Source: Tilletia caries
Lineage: Eukaryota; Basidiomycota; Exobasidiomycetes; Tilletiales; Tilletiaceae
DNA length: 64,000 nucleotides
Direction of reading: 5' to 3'
NCBI GenBank assembly: GCA_032718865.1
Contig: JALUTQ010000040.1
Location: 992,001-1,056,000 of the forward strand
Translations under genes and position numbers: made by a program
The notes under the pieces: model-generated
What the model was told of the DNA's origin: nothing
Databases searched by the model: none
The model's input: only the letters and a program-made list of their open reading frames with translations
Part shown: positions 11,283 to 24,065 of the stretch, in pieces
How positions within the stretch are numbered: the stretch's first letter is position 1
How the letters are laid out: each line of letters opens with the position of its first letter

Positions 11283-13020
11283 ATGTCGTTCCAGTTCTCG
11301 TTCGCAGACTCGGCCGAGCTCGAGCTGGAGGACGATCATGTTTCCTCGTCTCCTGCTCCTCAGGAAGCTCAACAGCAGCCGGAAGAGCGAGTGGACAGTG
11401 ATCATCAGCAACCACTCGCAAGAGAACTCCCATTCCACCACTTGGTCAGTCCATCCCTCTCCTTTACAACTCTCTCTTACCGAAAGAAAGCTCACACCAT
11501 CATGTTCTTCTTTCTGTCGCCCTTCTTCTATCATGAATTTGCTCACCCATCTTTCCCATCTTCCCCTTCTGAAACCACAACAGCTAGAAACCCTCCCGCC
11601 CTCCCTCTCCTACTCCCCCATCTCCATACCCCTCGACCCATCCTCCCCCTCCTCATCCCAACCACGCCCAATCCTCCACCTCGCCCGACGAGACCTCTTC
11701 GACGCCCGCTTCCAAATCCTACACGACGACGACGACGACGAGAACGATGATGATGGTGATGAGCAACCACCCCACCCCACCGCAGACGAGAAAACCAACA
11801 ACAACAACAACACCCTCACACGCACCCTCCACAATCTCAAGCTCAGAGACGACCCCGCGACCGAGGCCGCGGCCGTAGGGGCGGACAGCGACCTCGTGCC
11901 CGGTGTGTACGAGGGCGGACTGAAGACATGGGAGTGTGCGGCTGATCTGATTGCGGAGCTTCATGCGAGGACGTCCGATGGCCGCTTGGAGTTCGGTGGG
12001 GGGAAGAAGGTCATCGAGGTGAGTAGTTCCTTTTTTTGTGTCGAGTACGGCTATGTCTTTCTTTGCTTTTCTCACACCTCGTCTCTACCCTTTCCTTTTT
12101 CGAAAAAAGCTCGGCTGCGGCACAGCCTTGCCGTCGATGTACGTCCTCTCCCAACTCTTGTCTCAAGAATCACCACCGTCCGCAGAATCGACAATAGAAC
12201 TCCACCTGGCCGACTTTAATCCGCAAGTGCTCAGATTGGTACGAGCGCCCTTTTTCTCCGTTGATAGGCAGTGTCTTTACATGTGTTGACACCCCCCACC
12301 CCCTTCCTTCCCCGCCCCCCTGATAAGGTCACCCTCCCCAACCTAATCCTAACCTGGTTCTTCTCCAGCCCCGCCGCGCTCCCCTTCCACCACGAACAAC
12401 CCACGCCCTCCGACCACCCAACCCAAGAGGCCCCAAAGTCGACAACGACTCCCAATAAATCCCCCGAACATCCAGGCGACCTCGAGCTCTCCCCCGCTCT
12501 GCTCTCCGCCTTCCAAGAAGACCTCGCAGCGCGCAAGATCCGGCTCCGGTTCTTCTCGGGCCCGTGGAGCTCTCTGGCGGATGTCCTCTTCCCCCCTCCG
12601 TCGTCTGATGATGCGGATGGGGATGGGGACGAGCGAAGAAGGGAATACGACGTCGTGCTGAGCTCGGAGACGGTATACTCCCTCAGCACCTTACCCTCGC
12701 TCGTCGATATCCTTCATGTCTGCTGCACCGCCTCCGCCTCCGCCTCGGCCCAGCACCAGCACCAGCACCAGCACCAGCACCAGCAGCGGGCCCAAGGGGA
12801 AGTAGCACAAGCGTCTCCTCCTCAAAAGACAGACACACTCTGTCTCGTCGCTGCCAAGGTCCTCTACTTCGGCGTCGGAGGCGGCGTACACTCCTTCATC
12901 AACGCCGTCCAGTCGTCGAGAAAGGCCAGCGGAGGGTACGCACACGTCGTCAGGGAGCTCAACGTCGGCGTCGGCAGGGCCGTCCTCCAGACCGGCTGGT
13001 CCTCAACATCCTCAGCATAG
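11283..13020 (+). CDS. HPM1: Protein-histidine N-methyltransferase (HPM1/METTL18-like)
   Basis: Four exons: 11283..11444, 11584..12018, 12110..12238, 12328..13020, all introns in phase 0, giving 472 residues. It is a SAM-dependent class I methyltransferase. The family hallmark GGLKTWECAADL precedes the SAM loop ELGCGTALPS, which is split between exons 2 and 3. It is followed by the acidic strand LADFNPQVLRL, the VVLSSETVYS strand, and the late FGVGGGVHSF motif. This order matches METTL18/Hpm1, which methylates a histidine of ribosomal protein uL3 and affects 60S assembly and translation. It should act in cytosol or nucleus. Unusual features are an Asp-rich insert and Asn run before the catalytic core and a (HQ)n run before the last strand. 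The 3' end faces the E2 gene. Confidence 0.88.
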
Positions 13021-13844
13021 AATTCGTTTTTTTTCTCCGACACCCAATCGACATTCGATATCTGACGGGGCATCAAAAGGGGAAATACTGGAAGCGACTC
13101 AGGAGGATTGAACCCGCCCGGGAGCGCGAAAGGAAAGGAAACAAGTGATGGTACATTCGATTGGGATGATGCTGCGTCTCGAGAAAGAGAGAGAGAGAGA
13201 GAAAGAGAAGTAAAGGGGGGAAACACATGGGAGTGAATGCAGGTTAAAGGGGGGGCTGCGGAGAGCGGAGAAGGAAGGCTCGGGAAACAGGTTACAAGTA
13301 CAGATGGGGGAATGTGCGAGGGGTGGGGGGACGAAGACAAAAAGGTCATGGGGGGAAAGTGTCTGGGGAGTGAGGAAGGGTGGAGATGCGAAGGAGGAGA
13401 AAGTAGGACGCCGAAGATGAGCGCGGGAGGGGAGGAGTCATCCGGCCGTCGTGCGCCGATGTGACCAATGGATTGGAGTCCGGACAGGAAAAAGGGGGGA
13501 AGGGAGTCCCCCCCCCCTAAAAGTTGAAACTCGAAAGCAAGAAGAAGTGTTCTCGAAGGACACCGGCCGTGCGCTGGGATGGTGGGGAAAAAGTGGGGGA
13601 GGGGAATGTTGGACGTTCGTCTGTGGTTTCCATGCTCCGTCGTGAGACGAAATGGTGGTTCCCGTGGCGCGAGATTATCGGAAGGGAAGGGGTTGGGGTG
13701 GCCGCGGCGGGGTCGTCGTCGTGGGTCCGGAGCGATGGGGAGGGTTCCTGGTGAATCTTCGGGGTCGCGATGGAGGGGACGAGGCGCCATCCTAAACGAG
13801 GAGGAGAAAGGGGGGCTGATGATCCGGGGGGCAATTCCCATCTT
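13021..13844. other. Convergent 3' region, G-rich
   Basis: About 820 bp between two convergent genes. G-rich on the + strand, with a GA tract at about 13178-13203 and homopolymer C and G runs near 13500. A long minus-strand frame covers it (see rejected items), but it has no motif and overlaps HPM1. Probably 3' untranslated DNA. Confidence 0.5.
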
Positions 13845-14547
13845 TCACAGATTCATATCCCCCATCCCATCCTCATCCTCCGAAAAGGAGCCAACCTCAG
13901 ACATGACCTCCTCATCCCCATCCTCCTCCTCACTGCCCCCCTCCCCCTCCGCCTCCCTCCCCGCCCCATCGGCAGCCTCCCTCGTCGCAAACCGATTCAC
14001 ATACTCCTTCACCTTCGCCTCGTACTGTTTCGAGTCCCGATTCAACAGCGCAGCCGCCTCGCCGTTCAAAGGGTCGCCCGCATTTGGGTACCGCAGGAGT
14101 TGGGGCAGGAAGACTTCGAAGATGTTCACCATGTCGAACATCGGGCTCCAGGTCTGGTTGATCACGTCCAGACAGACCGAGCCGGAGAGTTCGTCGATGT
14201 TCGGGTGGAAGATCCGGTTCATGAAGCCGATTGAGGGGCTCTTGTAGGGGTATTGGTCTGGGATCTCGACGTGCACCTTCCAGACGCCGCCGTGGAAGGG
14301 TGTCTCGGCGGGGCCGTGGAAGCGGACAAAGAACTCTTGCATGTTGTCGTTCACAAGTGTGATCTCGTAATCGGACATCAAGCTGAGGATCCAGGTTCCG
14401 ATAGGGGGGAAGGGGAAGCGCTCACTTGTCAGCCTCCGAAGCGCCCCCACAGGTTCTCTCGCTCTGCGCACAGCTAGCGGCAGCAGCCTGCAAACACACT
14501 CACAGCTTCATGACGTCCGTCTCGATTCTGCGTTTGGGCGATGCCAT
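13845..14547 (-). CDS. UBC8: Ubiquitin-conjugating enzyme E2 (UBC8/UBE2H-like)
   Basis: Two exons, 14547..14504 and 14382..13845, 193 residues. The N-terminus [15 protein letters not shown], followed by LMSD, is diagnostic of the Ubc8/UBE2H class. The UBC fold is complete: PYKSPSIGF, the HPN motif (RIFHPNID), and the catalytic Cys at about residue 85 in [13 protein letters not shown]. In yeast and animals this E2 works with the GID/CTLH ubiquitin ligase, which removes gluconeogenic enzymes after a carbon-source shift. The last 45 residues are an acidic Glu/Asp/Ser tail, as in UBE2H. The start is fixed by the conserved N-terminus encoded in the short first exon. Confidence 0.95.
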
Positions 14548-14881
14548 GGTTAAAGCCGAGGGAGGGAAGGGGAGGGGAACGGAACGGAACGCTGTTGGTA
14601 ACTGCGCGAGCGTACGAGGCTAGGGTCGAGGGCGGAAGCTGGGCGGCTCCGATGCGATGCGAGGCTGGTGAGGTGGCAGGGGAACGGGGCCTGCGCTGTG
14701 CGTCCCAAGCAGGAGATGCGAATGGGGGAGGCAGCGAGTTCGGTTCGGGGTGGAGCTCCCCTTATATACTGGGTACAGTACTGGGTAGGCCCTCGCTATG
14801 GTATCCCGGTATCCGCCAATTCCCAGTTCCCACTCCAGTTAGTCTCGACACTCGAACGTCGGGCTTGGCCTTGGCCGCCGA

Positions 14882-15957
14882 CGGTCTCGCGAAATTAGGG
14901 CCAAATTCTGAGTGTACCCTTCATCGAAATTCACAAAACAGCCTCTTTTCGTCTATTATCGAAGTCGGTCGTTTTTAAGACGATTCTACTCAAAAAACTT
15001 GGAGGCTCGAGATCCTGGGCAGACGTACAATCCTTTCTGAGTGTTCGCGACAGGTTGTCAGAGTGGTTGGTGAGCTATGGTGGTGCCTGCCCGTTTTGTT
15101 TCCTGCAATTCTCGATTTTACTATGTGATTTGACCATTTCCTCGGTTGCCACTACTATGAACCTACGACCCTCCATCGGATTCAAGGTGAGGAAAAAAGT
15201 TCATGCACTAGAGCAGTGTTTTACCGTCCCGTCAAACGTTTCTCTAAGGCGGTGATCAGTTGCGAGCGCGCTCACCTTGAAAAATGAGCGCGCGCTCTGT
15301 TTTTTTTTTGGGCCGACATGAAAGCGCACGCATGTTCAGTTCCGCGTTTTCAGAGCCGGGGGCCCAAAAATTTCAGAGCGCCCTCACTCAGTTCTGAGCG
15401 CGGCGCTGGGCCGACCTATTTCGATCGGCCCACCTCTTCGAGCGCGCGCTCTGGCTCCCGCTCGATTACAGAAGCATCACGTGACGTTTGTATTGATCAC
15501 AAAATCAATACAAACCACAAAATGAGAAAGCAGAGGCCGAGCCGGAGAAAGCAGAGCGCACTTTCCGGCGCAAGCGTTGTTCAGTTGTGGGCGCGCGCTC
15601 TGAGAAGCAGATTTTCAGAGCGCGGCGCGAGGGGCCTCGCGCTCTGTGTTTGAGCGCCCTTTTTGAGCGCGCGCCCGCAACTGATCACCGCCTAAGTGAG
15701 CTTAAGTTAAGCACGTGGCATCGCCTCTGACAGCTCGATTTTTCTGCCCTTCAGGAGTTGATCGCTGGACACCAGACAAATAATTCAAATGAATTGAAAG
15801 TCACCAGGGTGAGAGCAGGAGGATATATCTGTATTCTGCAGGTGATTTCAGTACGATTGGTTGCGATGCGGCTTCGCTATGGTGGTGCGAAGATGCGTTA
15901 GGAATGCGAGGCCGATGAAGGGTACAGCCAAAATCGGGCACTAATTTTGTGAGACCG
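14882..15957. repeat. Inverted-repeat element (~1.08 kb) enclosing a MITE
   Basis: The 45-bp arm 14882..14926 is the reverse complement of 15913..15957 with about 8 mismatches (both read CGGTCTC...GTACCCTTCATCG outward-in). Weaker similarity seems to extend further outward (TAGTCTC..ACA). This looks like an old, diverged non-autonomous DNA transposon. I could not define its exact ends or a target duplication. Confidence 0.5.
15248..15692. mobile_element. PIF/Harbinger-like MITE, 445 bp
   Basis: Both ends carry an identical 16-bp terminal inverted repeat, GGCGGTGATCAGTTGC, continuing as a GC-rich imperfect repeat. It is flanked by TAA at 15245..15247 and TAA at 15693..15695. A 3-bp TWA duplication with GGC-starting ends is the pattern of PIF/Harbinger elements. 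The interior has no transposase frame and many GAGCGCGCGCTC palindromes. It is inserted inside the inverted-repeat element at 14882..15957. Confidence 0.75.
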
Positions 15958-16904
15958 CTTTCGCGCAAACGGTGTTTGACTGCGACGCGGTCTCTGTTGA
16001 GACTACACTCCAGTCTCGGTTCGGCACCTTGTCGGTAACACACCACGCGACCATGCATGCATGCACACTCTCACTCACTCAGATGAGAGATTTCGGGCCC
16101 ACCTTTCCCCCGAAGAGATGCTCCTCACGTCTCGGGAGGGAGACCGGAAGGGGTCGAGCGCCAGCAGCCCTCACTCGCTCGTGCTGAGCGCGGCTGGAGG
16201 CGGACTGCGATCAACGATCAACCAGGCAACGGCGTTTCAAGAGAAAATATATTGTACGAACGACGGGGTCAAAGTCATAGTCACTAGAGCTGATAGGAGG
16301 GGGTGGAAAGAAGGAAGGAAAAGGGGAAGAAAGCGGAAGAGGAGGGGAGTGGAGGAGGGAACGAGTGTCGGAATGAAGCTCAAGGAAGTGCCGATGGGGG
16401 GAGTTATAAAGAAGAAGAAAGAGAAGAACATATAATCGGCCAACCTTGTAGTGGGCCCCAAAAAACATGGGAGCAAGCCCCGGACGGAAACAGAAGGAGT
16501 AACGAAGAATGGGAAACAGAGTGGGAGAGAGAGAGAAAGAAAGAAAAGGGAGAGCGAGAGGGAGACAGGAGTTGTGTACAGTGCCCGCAGCGCGATTCCC
16601 CACGACCGAAGTGGCTTTTGAACACACGACCCGCAAGTCGGGATGTCGACACCGCCGCAAGTTCGAGAGGACGCCAGTGGAAAACCCGGAACATGATAAG
16701 AGCATAGCAGCTTGGGAAGGCTTGAGCGACGGATTGGATGATGGTGGATGTGGGCATGATTATCTTGATCGTAGGGGTGAACACCTTTTTCGTGTATGGG
16801 ATCCGCCGCGCATGTTATCGGAGGGGGCACACCCATCGAGGTGAGGCAGGGAGGGAGGGAAACGAGGCGTGACGCATGACGAATCGAGAAAACGAAAAGG
16901 GGGA

Positions 16905-19900
16905 TCACATGCAGAATAATCTGCTGTTCTTCCGTCTCGAGACCTCCTCCAACCTCGCCTCCAGTGCCTCCCGCGCCTTCTCCTTCGCCGCACGCTCCTC
17001 CTGGATCTTGCTCTCGTACCCTTGCTTCTCCAGTAACACGCTGTTCCGGACGCTCTCCAGGTTCCTCTGCGCCGTGGCGGCCTGGTCGCGAAGGTCGTCG
17101 ATCTGCGTCTGCAGCCGGTCGCGCTCGCGGGTGACCTCGCCCAGTTGTACGCGGGACTTGCGCAGCTGTTTTCAGGGGCAAAAAGAAGAGTCAGCACCAG
17201 TGAGGAGATTCACTCCACTGTCAAAACGACGGGATATAACTCACATTCCTCTCACTGTCATTCAGTGCCGCCTCAAGAGTAGACACCAAATCAATATTCG
17301 CCTGCAGATCCGCCTCACAGTGCGCCAACTGCCGTTGCAACTTCTTGATCTCTTCCCCTTGCTCCGCAATCATCCGAAGACCAGAATCACCCCCACTGTG
17401 ATTCGAACTCATGTTGACCGTAGTCAACGAGCTCTGGGACGACGAACGCGTCAGCGCGCCCGGAGACTCCGACTGCGTAATCTGCGACGAAGACGAAGTA
17501 CGAGGCCCACTCGCACGGGGCGTCGTTGCGCCCGTCGCAGAAGGTTGCGCCGTAGGCGTCGGTGGCGGTGGCACGCTCGGAGGCGGAGTCGGTGGCGGAG
17601 GCTTGCCCAACGAACGCGAGTTCCGGACCGAGTGCGAGATCTCCGACGACATCGTGTCCGCATCCGATCCACGGCAGTAACCCGGCGAGCGACCGGGGAA
17701 CTCGGCCGCTTGCTCGAGCGTGGGCGAGCCAATCGCCTGCTGGGCCCGAATCTTCGCCTCGGCCGTCTGCAGTCGGTTTTGAGTATCGCGCAGTTGTTGG
17801 TCCAGACGGGACCGCTCATCAATGATCGCATGCATCTCCTGCTTCACCTTCGCCAGATCAGATCGCGCCTGGGTCAGGTCAGCCTGGAGCACCTGGGCCG
17901 ACGATGGCGGGTTCACGCCACTCTTGAGTGCCTCGATCTGGGCTTGCAGGCTGTCCCGGTCCTTGGACGTGTCCGTGAGGGCACCCTCCAGCGTGACCAG
18001 CGCATCACTCGTCTCCGCCAGTTCGGCACGTGTGCTCTGCAACTCTCGTTCCAGCTCTTGCCTGATAGCCTCCAATTGATGCGAGTTTCCTCCCCCTGAG
18101 CTTCTCTCCACCAGAGAACGCGCAGAAAGAAGATCGGCATGCACCTTGTCCAATCGGACCTTGTGCTCGACCGTCATCCGCTCAAGGACAGCATTGTGGT
18201 CTTGCTTGAGCTGGCGGATCTCCTGCTCGAACGTGCGGTGCTTGACCTGTGATTCCGTCACCTTGTTGCGCAAGCCATTGACAACGTCCTCGTGATCCCT
18301 CTGAAGGACAGACGTGCGCTCCTTGTGGGTGTTGTTCACTTGAGCAAGCTCTTCAGCAAATGCAGTCTTGATCTCCGCAATGTTTTCCAAGTGCTCGGCC
18401 GATAGCAGTTCGAGCTCAGAGGCGTGCTGCTTCTTGACGTCCTCAATCGCCTTGACATGACCTCTCTGCGCTTCCTCGATAGCTTTCGAGTGACCGATCT
18501 GCGCCTCCTCGATAGCTCTCGAGTGACCGCTCTGCACGTCCTCAATTGCCTTCGAGTGACCGCTCTGCGCCGTCTGAACATCGCCCAGAGCCCTCGTCTG
18601 AACGTCAGCCAACGCGCGCGAGTGAGTGCTCTTAAGCTCGGCCATCTGCGACGCCATGGCACTGAGCGCACTCCGGTGCTCATCCTTGACGTTCTCGATC
18701 GCCGCGGCATGCTCCTGCTTGAGCTTCTCCAACTTGCCAACGTGCTCAGTGCCCAATCGTGTTTGAGACTGGGCGTGTTCGCTGCGGAGAGCATCGAGTG
18801 CCTTTGCGTGTTCGGCCGCGGCGGCGGCAGTAGCAGTGGCAACAGCCACTTCGATGGCCTTGCGGTGTTCCAAGGCCAGAGATTCCAACTTGCTAGCATG
18901 AGACTGGAGCAGCTCCTCCATCGCAGCCACATGTTCCTGCTCCTGAGCCTTCTTGGTGTCCTCGTTATCCGCCTTCAGGGTATTCTGCGCGGCCTCATGT
19001 GAAGCCGTCGCGCCCGCCAACGTCTCCTCGTGCTCACTGCGAAGACGCTGAAGTTCCGTCGTGTGCTCCTTCTTCAGCTGAGACAGCAGCGCGGCACGGT
19101 CATCCTCGGTCTCTGCAGCGTCACTCTGACGAGAGAGCTCAACCTCGCGCAGTGCAGCAGCATGTTCGTCAGCACGACTTTTAAGAGCACGGTCGTGCTC
19201 GGACTTGAGCCGGTCGATGACATTGCCATGCTCGGCAATCCTGCGCTGCAACAGCTCTTCGTGGTCGGCCACTTTGCGCGACAGCGTGTCGCTATGTGTG
19301 TTCTTGAGCAAAGAAACCGCACTGGTGTGTTCCCCGACGACTTTGCTTACTTCCTCCGCATGCGACGCCTTCAACGCCTCGATCGCGGCCTGGTTCTCCA
19401 CCTGCTTGGCACTGGCAGAGGCAGAGAACTCCTGTTTGAGCTGTGCGACCATCTCGGAGAAGTTCTCTTCATTCTTCTGCTGCTCGCCATGAAGCCGCTG
19501 GACCTCTTCGGCGTGAGACTTTTGCGCGTCTGTTAGTTGGGAACGAAGATTCTCGACCTCTTCGAATACGAGGCGGTCTGAGCTGGCAGGTTGCTTGGGC
19601 GTCTGACTGCCTATCTCTTCGCCACCTCCAGATTGGCTGCGCAGAGTGGCGAGTTCCTTGGACAAGCTGCTGACCTGCTCCTTGGACGAGCTTTGGATCT
19701 GCTCCTTCTCGCGACGAAGATTGGCGAGCTCATCAGCCATACTGTCGATGGCGTCTCGATGCGCTGTCTCCTTTCGTGCCATGGATCTATTGAAGCATTT
19801 AAAAAAGGGCGACGTGTCAGTACTATCACACATCTGCAGCACACAACCCATCGAACATACCTCATCAGCTCGTTAAGACGCGCTATCTGTGCATCGTCCG

Positions 19901-22900
19901 AGTCAACCGCCGAGCTAGACGCAACACCAGCCTCCACCAGAAGTTGCTTGATCGCCCTGAGCTCGCGATCCGTGACCGGGCTCTGCTGCCCACTACGCAA
20001 GCTGCCCGACGAAGTCACAGCCGGGAACCTGCTTCGAACGTTCGCGACAGCAGTACGGTCCCCTTCTCCCACAGCAGCAGCGGTAGCAGCACGAGGCGAA
20101 GAAGAAGGAGAAGAATGACCATCCATGCTGACCCCGAGCGCAGAGATCATCGACGAATCAGCAGAGCTCTTCATCGACTCCCTCAGCTCCAATTCGAGCG
20201 CCTGCAACTCGTCCTCACGCTCCTTGAGCGCCAGCGTCAGGTGTTCATTCTCCTTCTTCAACGACGCAATCGTTCGCTCGTACTCGCCCGTCGACGGGGT
20301 CTCCACACCCGGCGGCGGGGCCGACACCGCGCCGAACGGATTACGACCGGCCGCACCGTTGAGTGACAGCGAGAGGGAGAGCGGACGACGACCGGGCGCA
20401 GCCTTGGGTGCATTGGCAAGTTGTGCCGCCAGTTGCTGCTGGAGCTGCAACTGCCCCGGCGTCGTCGGCGTCGACGATCCACTGCTGAGTCCCATCTCAT
20501 GAGCAAACGACTGCGAATGCGAGCGCGAACGGGTGGGCTTGGGGCTTGCCGTGCGGCTGCTCGTGCCTCCAGTCGAGCCAGGTCCGTCCGAAGGGATGTA
20601 GTTGAACGAGCCAGAGTTGCGACGAAGGAGCGTCTTCTCCTTGTCGCCCCCGATCAGAGACTCGGGTCGAGCGGAACGCCGGTTGGACGTCATCGAGCCA
20701 GATCGAGAGAGTTGGAACGATTCCCGTCGGGTGACCTTGGCCTCAGCAGGCGCAAGCTCCTCGACAACCTCTTCCTCCTCTCCGCCATCGTCCGTCGTCG
20801 CATGGGAAATCGACGAGTCCCGCGAGGCGTTGTTCGCACTCGTCAGCCGCAGCTCCGACAGCTGGTGATTCAAATCGTGGATCTCCCGCAGAGAGTCGTG
20901 GTACTTGCGTCGGCTCTGCTCCAGCTCAACCGTCGACTTCTGATGCTCGCCACGCCACACTTCCACTTCCTCCCGCAGACTCGCGAGCTCCTTCTGCAAC
21001 GACTCGACCTCTTCCGTGCTGATCTTCGCAGATCCGTTCGCAGCAGACGTAGCAGCAGCAGCAGTGGCGGCCGCAGCAGTAGCCGCAGCCGCAGCAAGCG
21101 CAGCCTCGAACTCCCGCGCCCGGTCCTCCGCTTTGCCCTTGTCAAGCTCAGCACGAGCGACCTTGTCCGTCAAGGTAGACTTCTCCTTCGCGAGCTCCTC
21201 TTCCGCCGCAATTGCCTCATCGAGTCGCTTCTCCAACTCCAGCTTGCGCTGCTCGCTGACGTCAAGCTCCTCCAGCAGCGTCTTGGTGTCCCGGGTCGTG
21301 TCCATCATCTCCATGCGCGCCTGGAGGTCCTTGTATGCGTCCTCACGCCGTTCCCTTTCCTTCTCCGCCAAATCGATCTGGGCCTGCAGGCTCGCAATGG
21401 TCTCCTCGTCCTTGGCGACCTTGGTCTCCAGCTCGGATATGTACTGCTCGGCCGAATTTTGGGCCTCCTTGAGCCGGCTCAATTCGGTGCGCATGTCAGT
21501 AAGGACCGTTGCATCCGCACCTTCGCGCTCCGTAATCTTCTGCAGTCGACCTTCGAGATCGCGTGCGTACTGGTCGGCAGACCTCTCCCGATCTTGCAGC
21601 TTGCTCAAGCGGACCTGGAGTTCGGCAAGCATCGACTCACGGTTCTCCAGAACGGTCCGGGATTCGTTGAGCGAGTGAGACAGTTCCTCGATGTCCACTT
21701 CATTCTCGGTGATCACGTCCTCCGCGTGACTCAAAGCAGCCTTCATGAGGTTGATCTGGCCTTCCAGAGTGTCGACGATTTTCTCGTACTCGACAATGAC
21801 AGGCTCGGCCGCTGCCATGAAATCCTTGTCCGATAAGCTTGCCGAGCCCGAACGCTGGTGGGCTTGCTTCAACTTCGTGTTCTCGAGCATTGTTTGCGAC
21901 ATTTTCTGGCTGACCGCTGCAAATTTGTCTTGCCACTCCATCAACTCCTTGGCGACGGCCCGATGGCTGGCATCCTCGGCGATGTTTCGGAGCGCGGCCG
22001 TGTTGCCGCTACCCTTCCCACCCTTCAGTATGCCGAGTTCGCGTCGAAGTTTGAGTACCTGCGTCTGGAGGTATGCCAGATCTTCCCAGCCCACTTCGAC
22101 CTCGTTGAGCTCGGCCTTGTTTTTGATGTTGCGTGCTCGGTTCGCGTACTGGAGTGTGTTGACGGTCTCGGAAACATTGTACTCGGCAGGTGATACACAA
22201 GCAATCATGAGTGTATGCGCATTACCACCGAGCGAGTCCTGCAGCAGACGCGTAAGTTTGCTATCTCGGTACGGAACGTGGGTGGTGCGTTTGGCCTTGG
22301 CGGGGTCGCCGAGCGCAGAGATGACATTGCCGAGCGCATGCAGACCAGCGTTGATCGAGATACCTTCCTTGGCGCGGTCACCCTGTGCAGCGGTCCGCTT
22401 GAGACGCTCGGAACCAGCCAAATCGACAAAGTGGAACTTGCTCGTGATGGTCGTCCATTCGCCGTCGTCGGCACCTGCCGTGCCCGGTCTCCGACCATCG
22501 TTTGTTCCCGGGGCCAGGCCGGGGCTGATGGGTGTGTTGACAGCCATGCTGACAGGACGAAGACCTGTGGCAGATGTGCGTCCGCTGGGGGTGGGCAGAC
22601 CCGATCCTCCGCCCGGGGTGGAGGAGCGGTGACCGAGCGTGCTGGAAGGTCGAGGCAGACTGATGCGACTCGTAGGCGTCGTTCTGCCTGGGTTCCCGTA
22701 CGAGGAAGGTCCGTGTGCTGACGAAGGGGGTGGTGCCGAGCCGGTGCCGACAAATTTGCGCTGAAGCAGGGTGAGGGAGAAGATGGCGTGGGATCGAGAG
22801 GACTGCGCATTCATGTCGGTCTGGTCGGTACGACGGGAAGAGGAGCCTTGAAGGAGGTGATTCATCACGTCGGCAACGCCGCTGACTTTGACTTCGCGCA

Positions 22901-23743
22901 GGCCTTGCCACATGATTTGCCCATTCTTGCCCTCGCGAATCTGGACGAGGGGACGTGAGTCGCCGTCTTGGACGGCAAGGAGGTCGATCAAGTCTTCGTT
23001 GTAGATCTCGATAAAGCTGACCTTCATGGTGTACTGAATGGCACCTGACCGGCTCTGGTTCTGTCGAATGCCAGCAAAAATCTGTGCCACGGCGCGCGGG
23101 ATGATTCCGATGGATGGATCTGGAGACCGGCCTGCGACAAGGGCTTCATAGTCTGCATCCGATGCGGATGTGCCCATGGTGTACGATTTTCCGGACGACG
23201 TTTGACCGTAGGCGAGAATGGTGACGTTGAACCCCTCGATAAAGCGTGGAATGAGGTGTTCGGCCGCGTTCTCATACACTTGTTGTTGACCGTCTGAGGT
23301 GCCCATGACGCGATCGAAGGAGAACATTTGACGCTTGGTCTCCTTCGCTGCGTTGGCTGCTGCTGGCCCTGCTCCGCCCCCTCCAGCTGACCCGTTTGCG
23401 GGTGGGCCTGAAGCCTGGTCGACTTGGAGGGCGGAGGCCGAGGTGGGGTGTACGACGACACGCTGCCATCTTTGAGGAATACTGCTCTGGTCCGCGTTGG
23501 TGATGGGTCGAATACGGACAACTGCGGAGTACGAGCGAATGAGTGTCGATACAAGGGCGTTTAAAGGAGGCGCGCATCCAGGCGCATTCAAGGGGGAAGG
23601 GGAGGCGCATGTTACTCACCTACTTGTACGGAGGTAGAGTTACCACCGTTGGCGGCGGAGGCGCCGTTGCCATTGGCCCCTGGTGCTGCCATTCCGTTTG
23701 CAATGCTGCTGGAGGAGTCTCGTTTGGCCAGCATGCTGGACAT
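16905..23743 (-). CDS. Kinesin-4 family motor protein (KIF4/KIF21-like)
   Basis: Four exons: 23743..23620, 23521..19861, 19786..17245, 17165..16905, joining to 2195 residues. The N-terminal motor (about residues 40-480) has VVRIRPI, the P-loop GQTSSGKSYT, switch I NAQSSRSHAIFS, switch II VDLAGSER, and the YRDSKLTRLLQDSLGG segment; a Ser/Pro-rich insert separates switch I from switch II. The neck after RNIKNKAELN is of kinesin-4 type. The remaining 1700 residues are coiled coil with Ser-rich breaks. One stretch contains four tandem 11-residue units (GHSKAIEDVQ-like). Kinesin-4 motors move to microtubule plus ends and restrain plus-end growth in spindle and cytoplasm. No cargo or WD40 domain is present, unlike animal KIF21. 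The start is the only ATG in the first exon with a matching splice phase. The frame is intact over 6.6 kb, a useful contrast with the broken genes that follow. Confidence 0.92.
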
Positions 23744-24065
23744 GGTCGCCTGCTGGTTGTTGGTGCGATGTGTCTATATGTGTGTGTTTTGGGAATGGGG
23801 GGCTTCCTTCCTGGGCTATAGGGGAATATGTGATGGCGTGGTTGTCCCCTCTCTGTCCAGCAGGTGATCCGGGTCGGTAATAGGAATAAGTTCAAGAGGG
23901 AGGATGGCTGATAAGGCGTTCCCTTCCCGTTGACAACACCGCCTTCGTCGTCGTCGTCGTCGAGGTCAGTGTTGATTGTGGCCCTGTCCTTGCTCGAATT
24001 ACGGAGATGAGACAAGTCCGGGGCACCATACAGGCGGGGAAGGCCTTATTTCCTCGAATCGACAA

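Larger units (their letters stand above)
14548..16904. other. Intergenic region with nested inverted-repeat elements
   Basis: About 2.36 kb between the E2 gene and the 3' end of the kinesin gene. It contains the MITE and the larger inverted repeat listed separately. From about 16300 on, the DNA is purine-rich and probably 3' untranslated sequence of the kinesin transcript. No protein gene is supported. Confidence 0.6.

Noticed and set aside
12864..13841. A 325-residue minus-strand open frame
   Set aside because: It overlaps the last exon of HPM1 and G-rich 3' sequence, is dominated by Pro/Ser/Leu, and has no motif. The long frame is a by-product of base composition.
15801..16058. 85-residue minus-strand frame at the right arm of the inverted repeat
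   Set aside because: Its similarity to a frame in the left arm comes from the inverted repeat itself; there is no domain.
21745..22632. Long + strand frames opposite the kinesin motor
   Set aside because: Antisense shadows of a conserved coding region.
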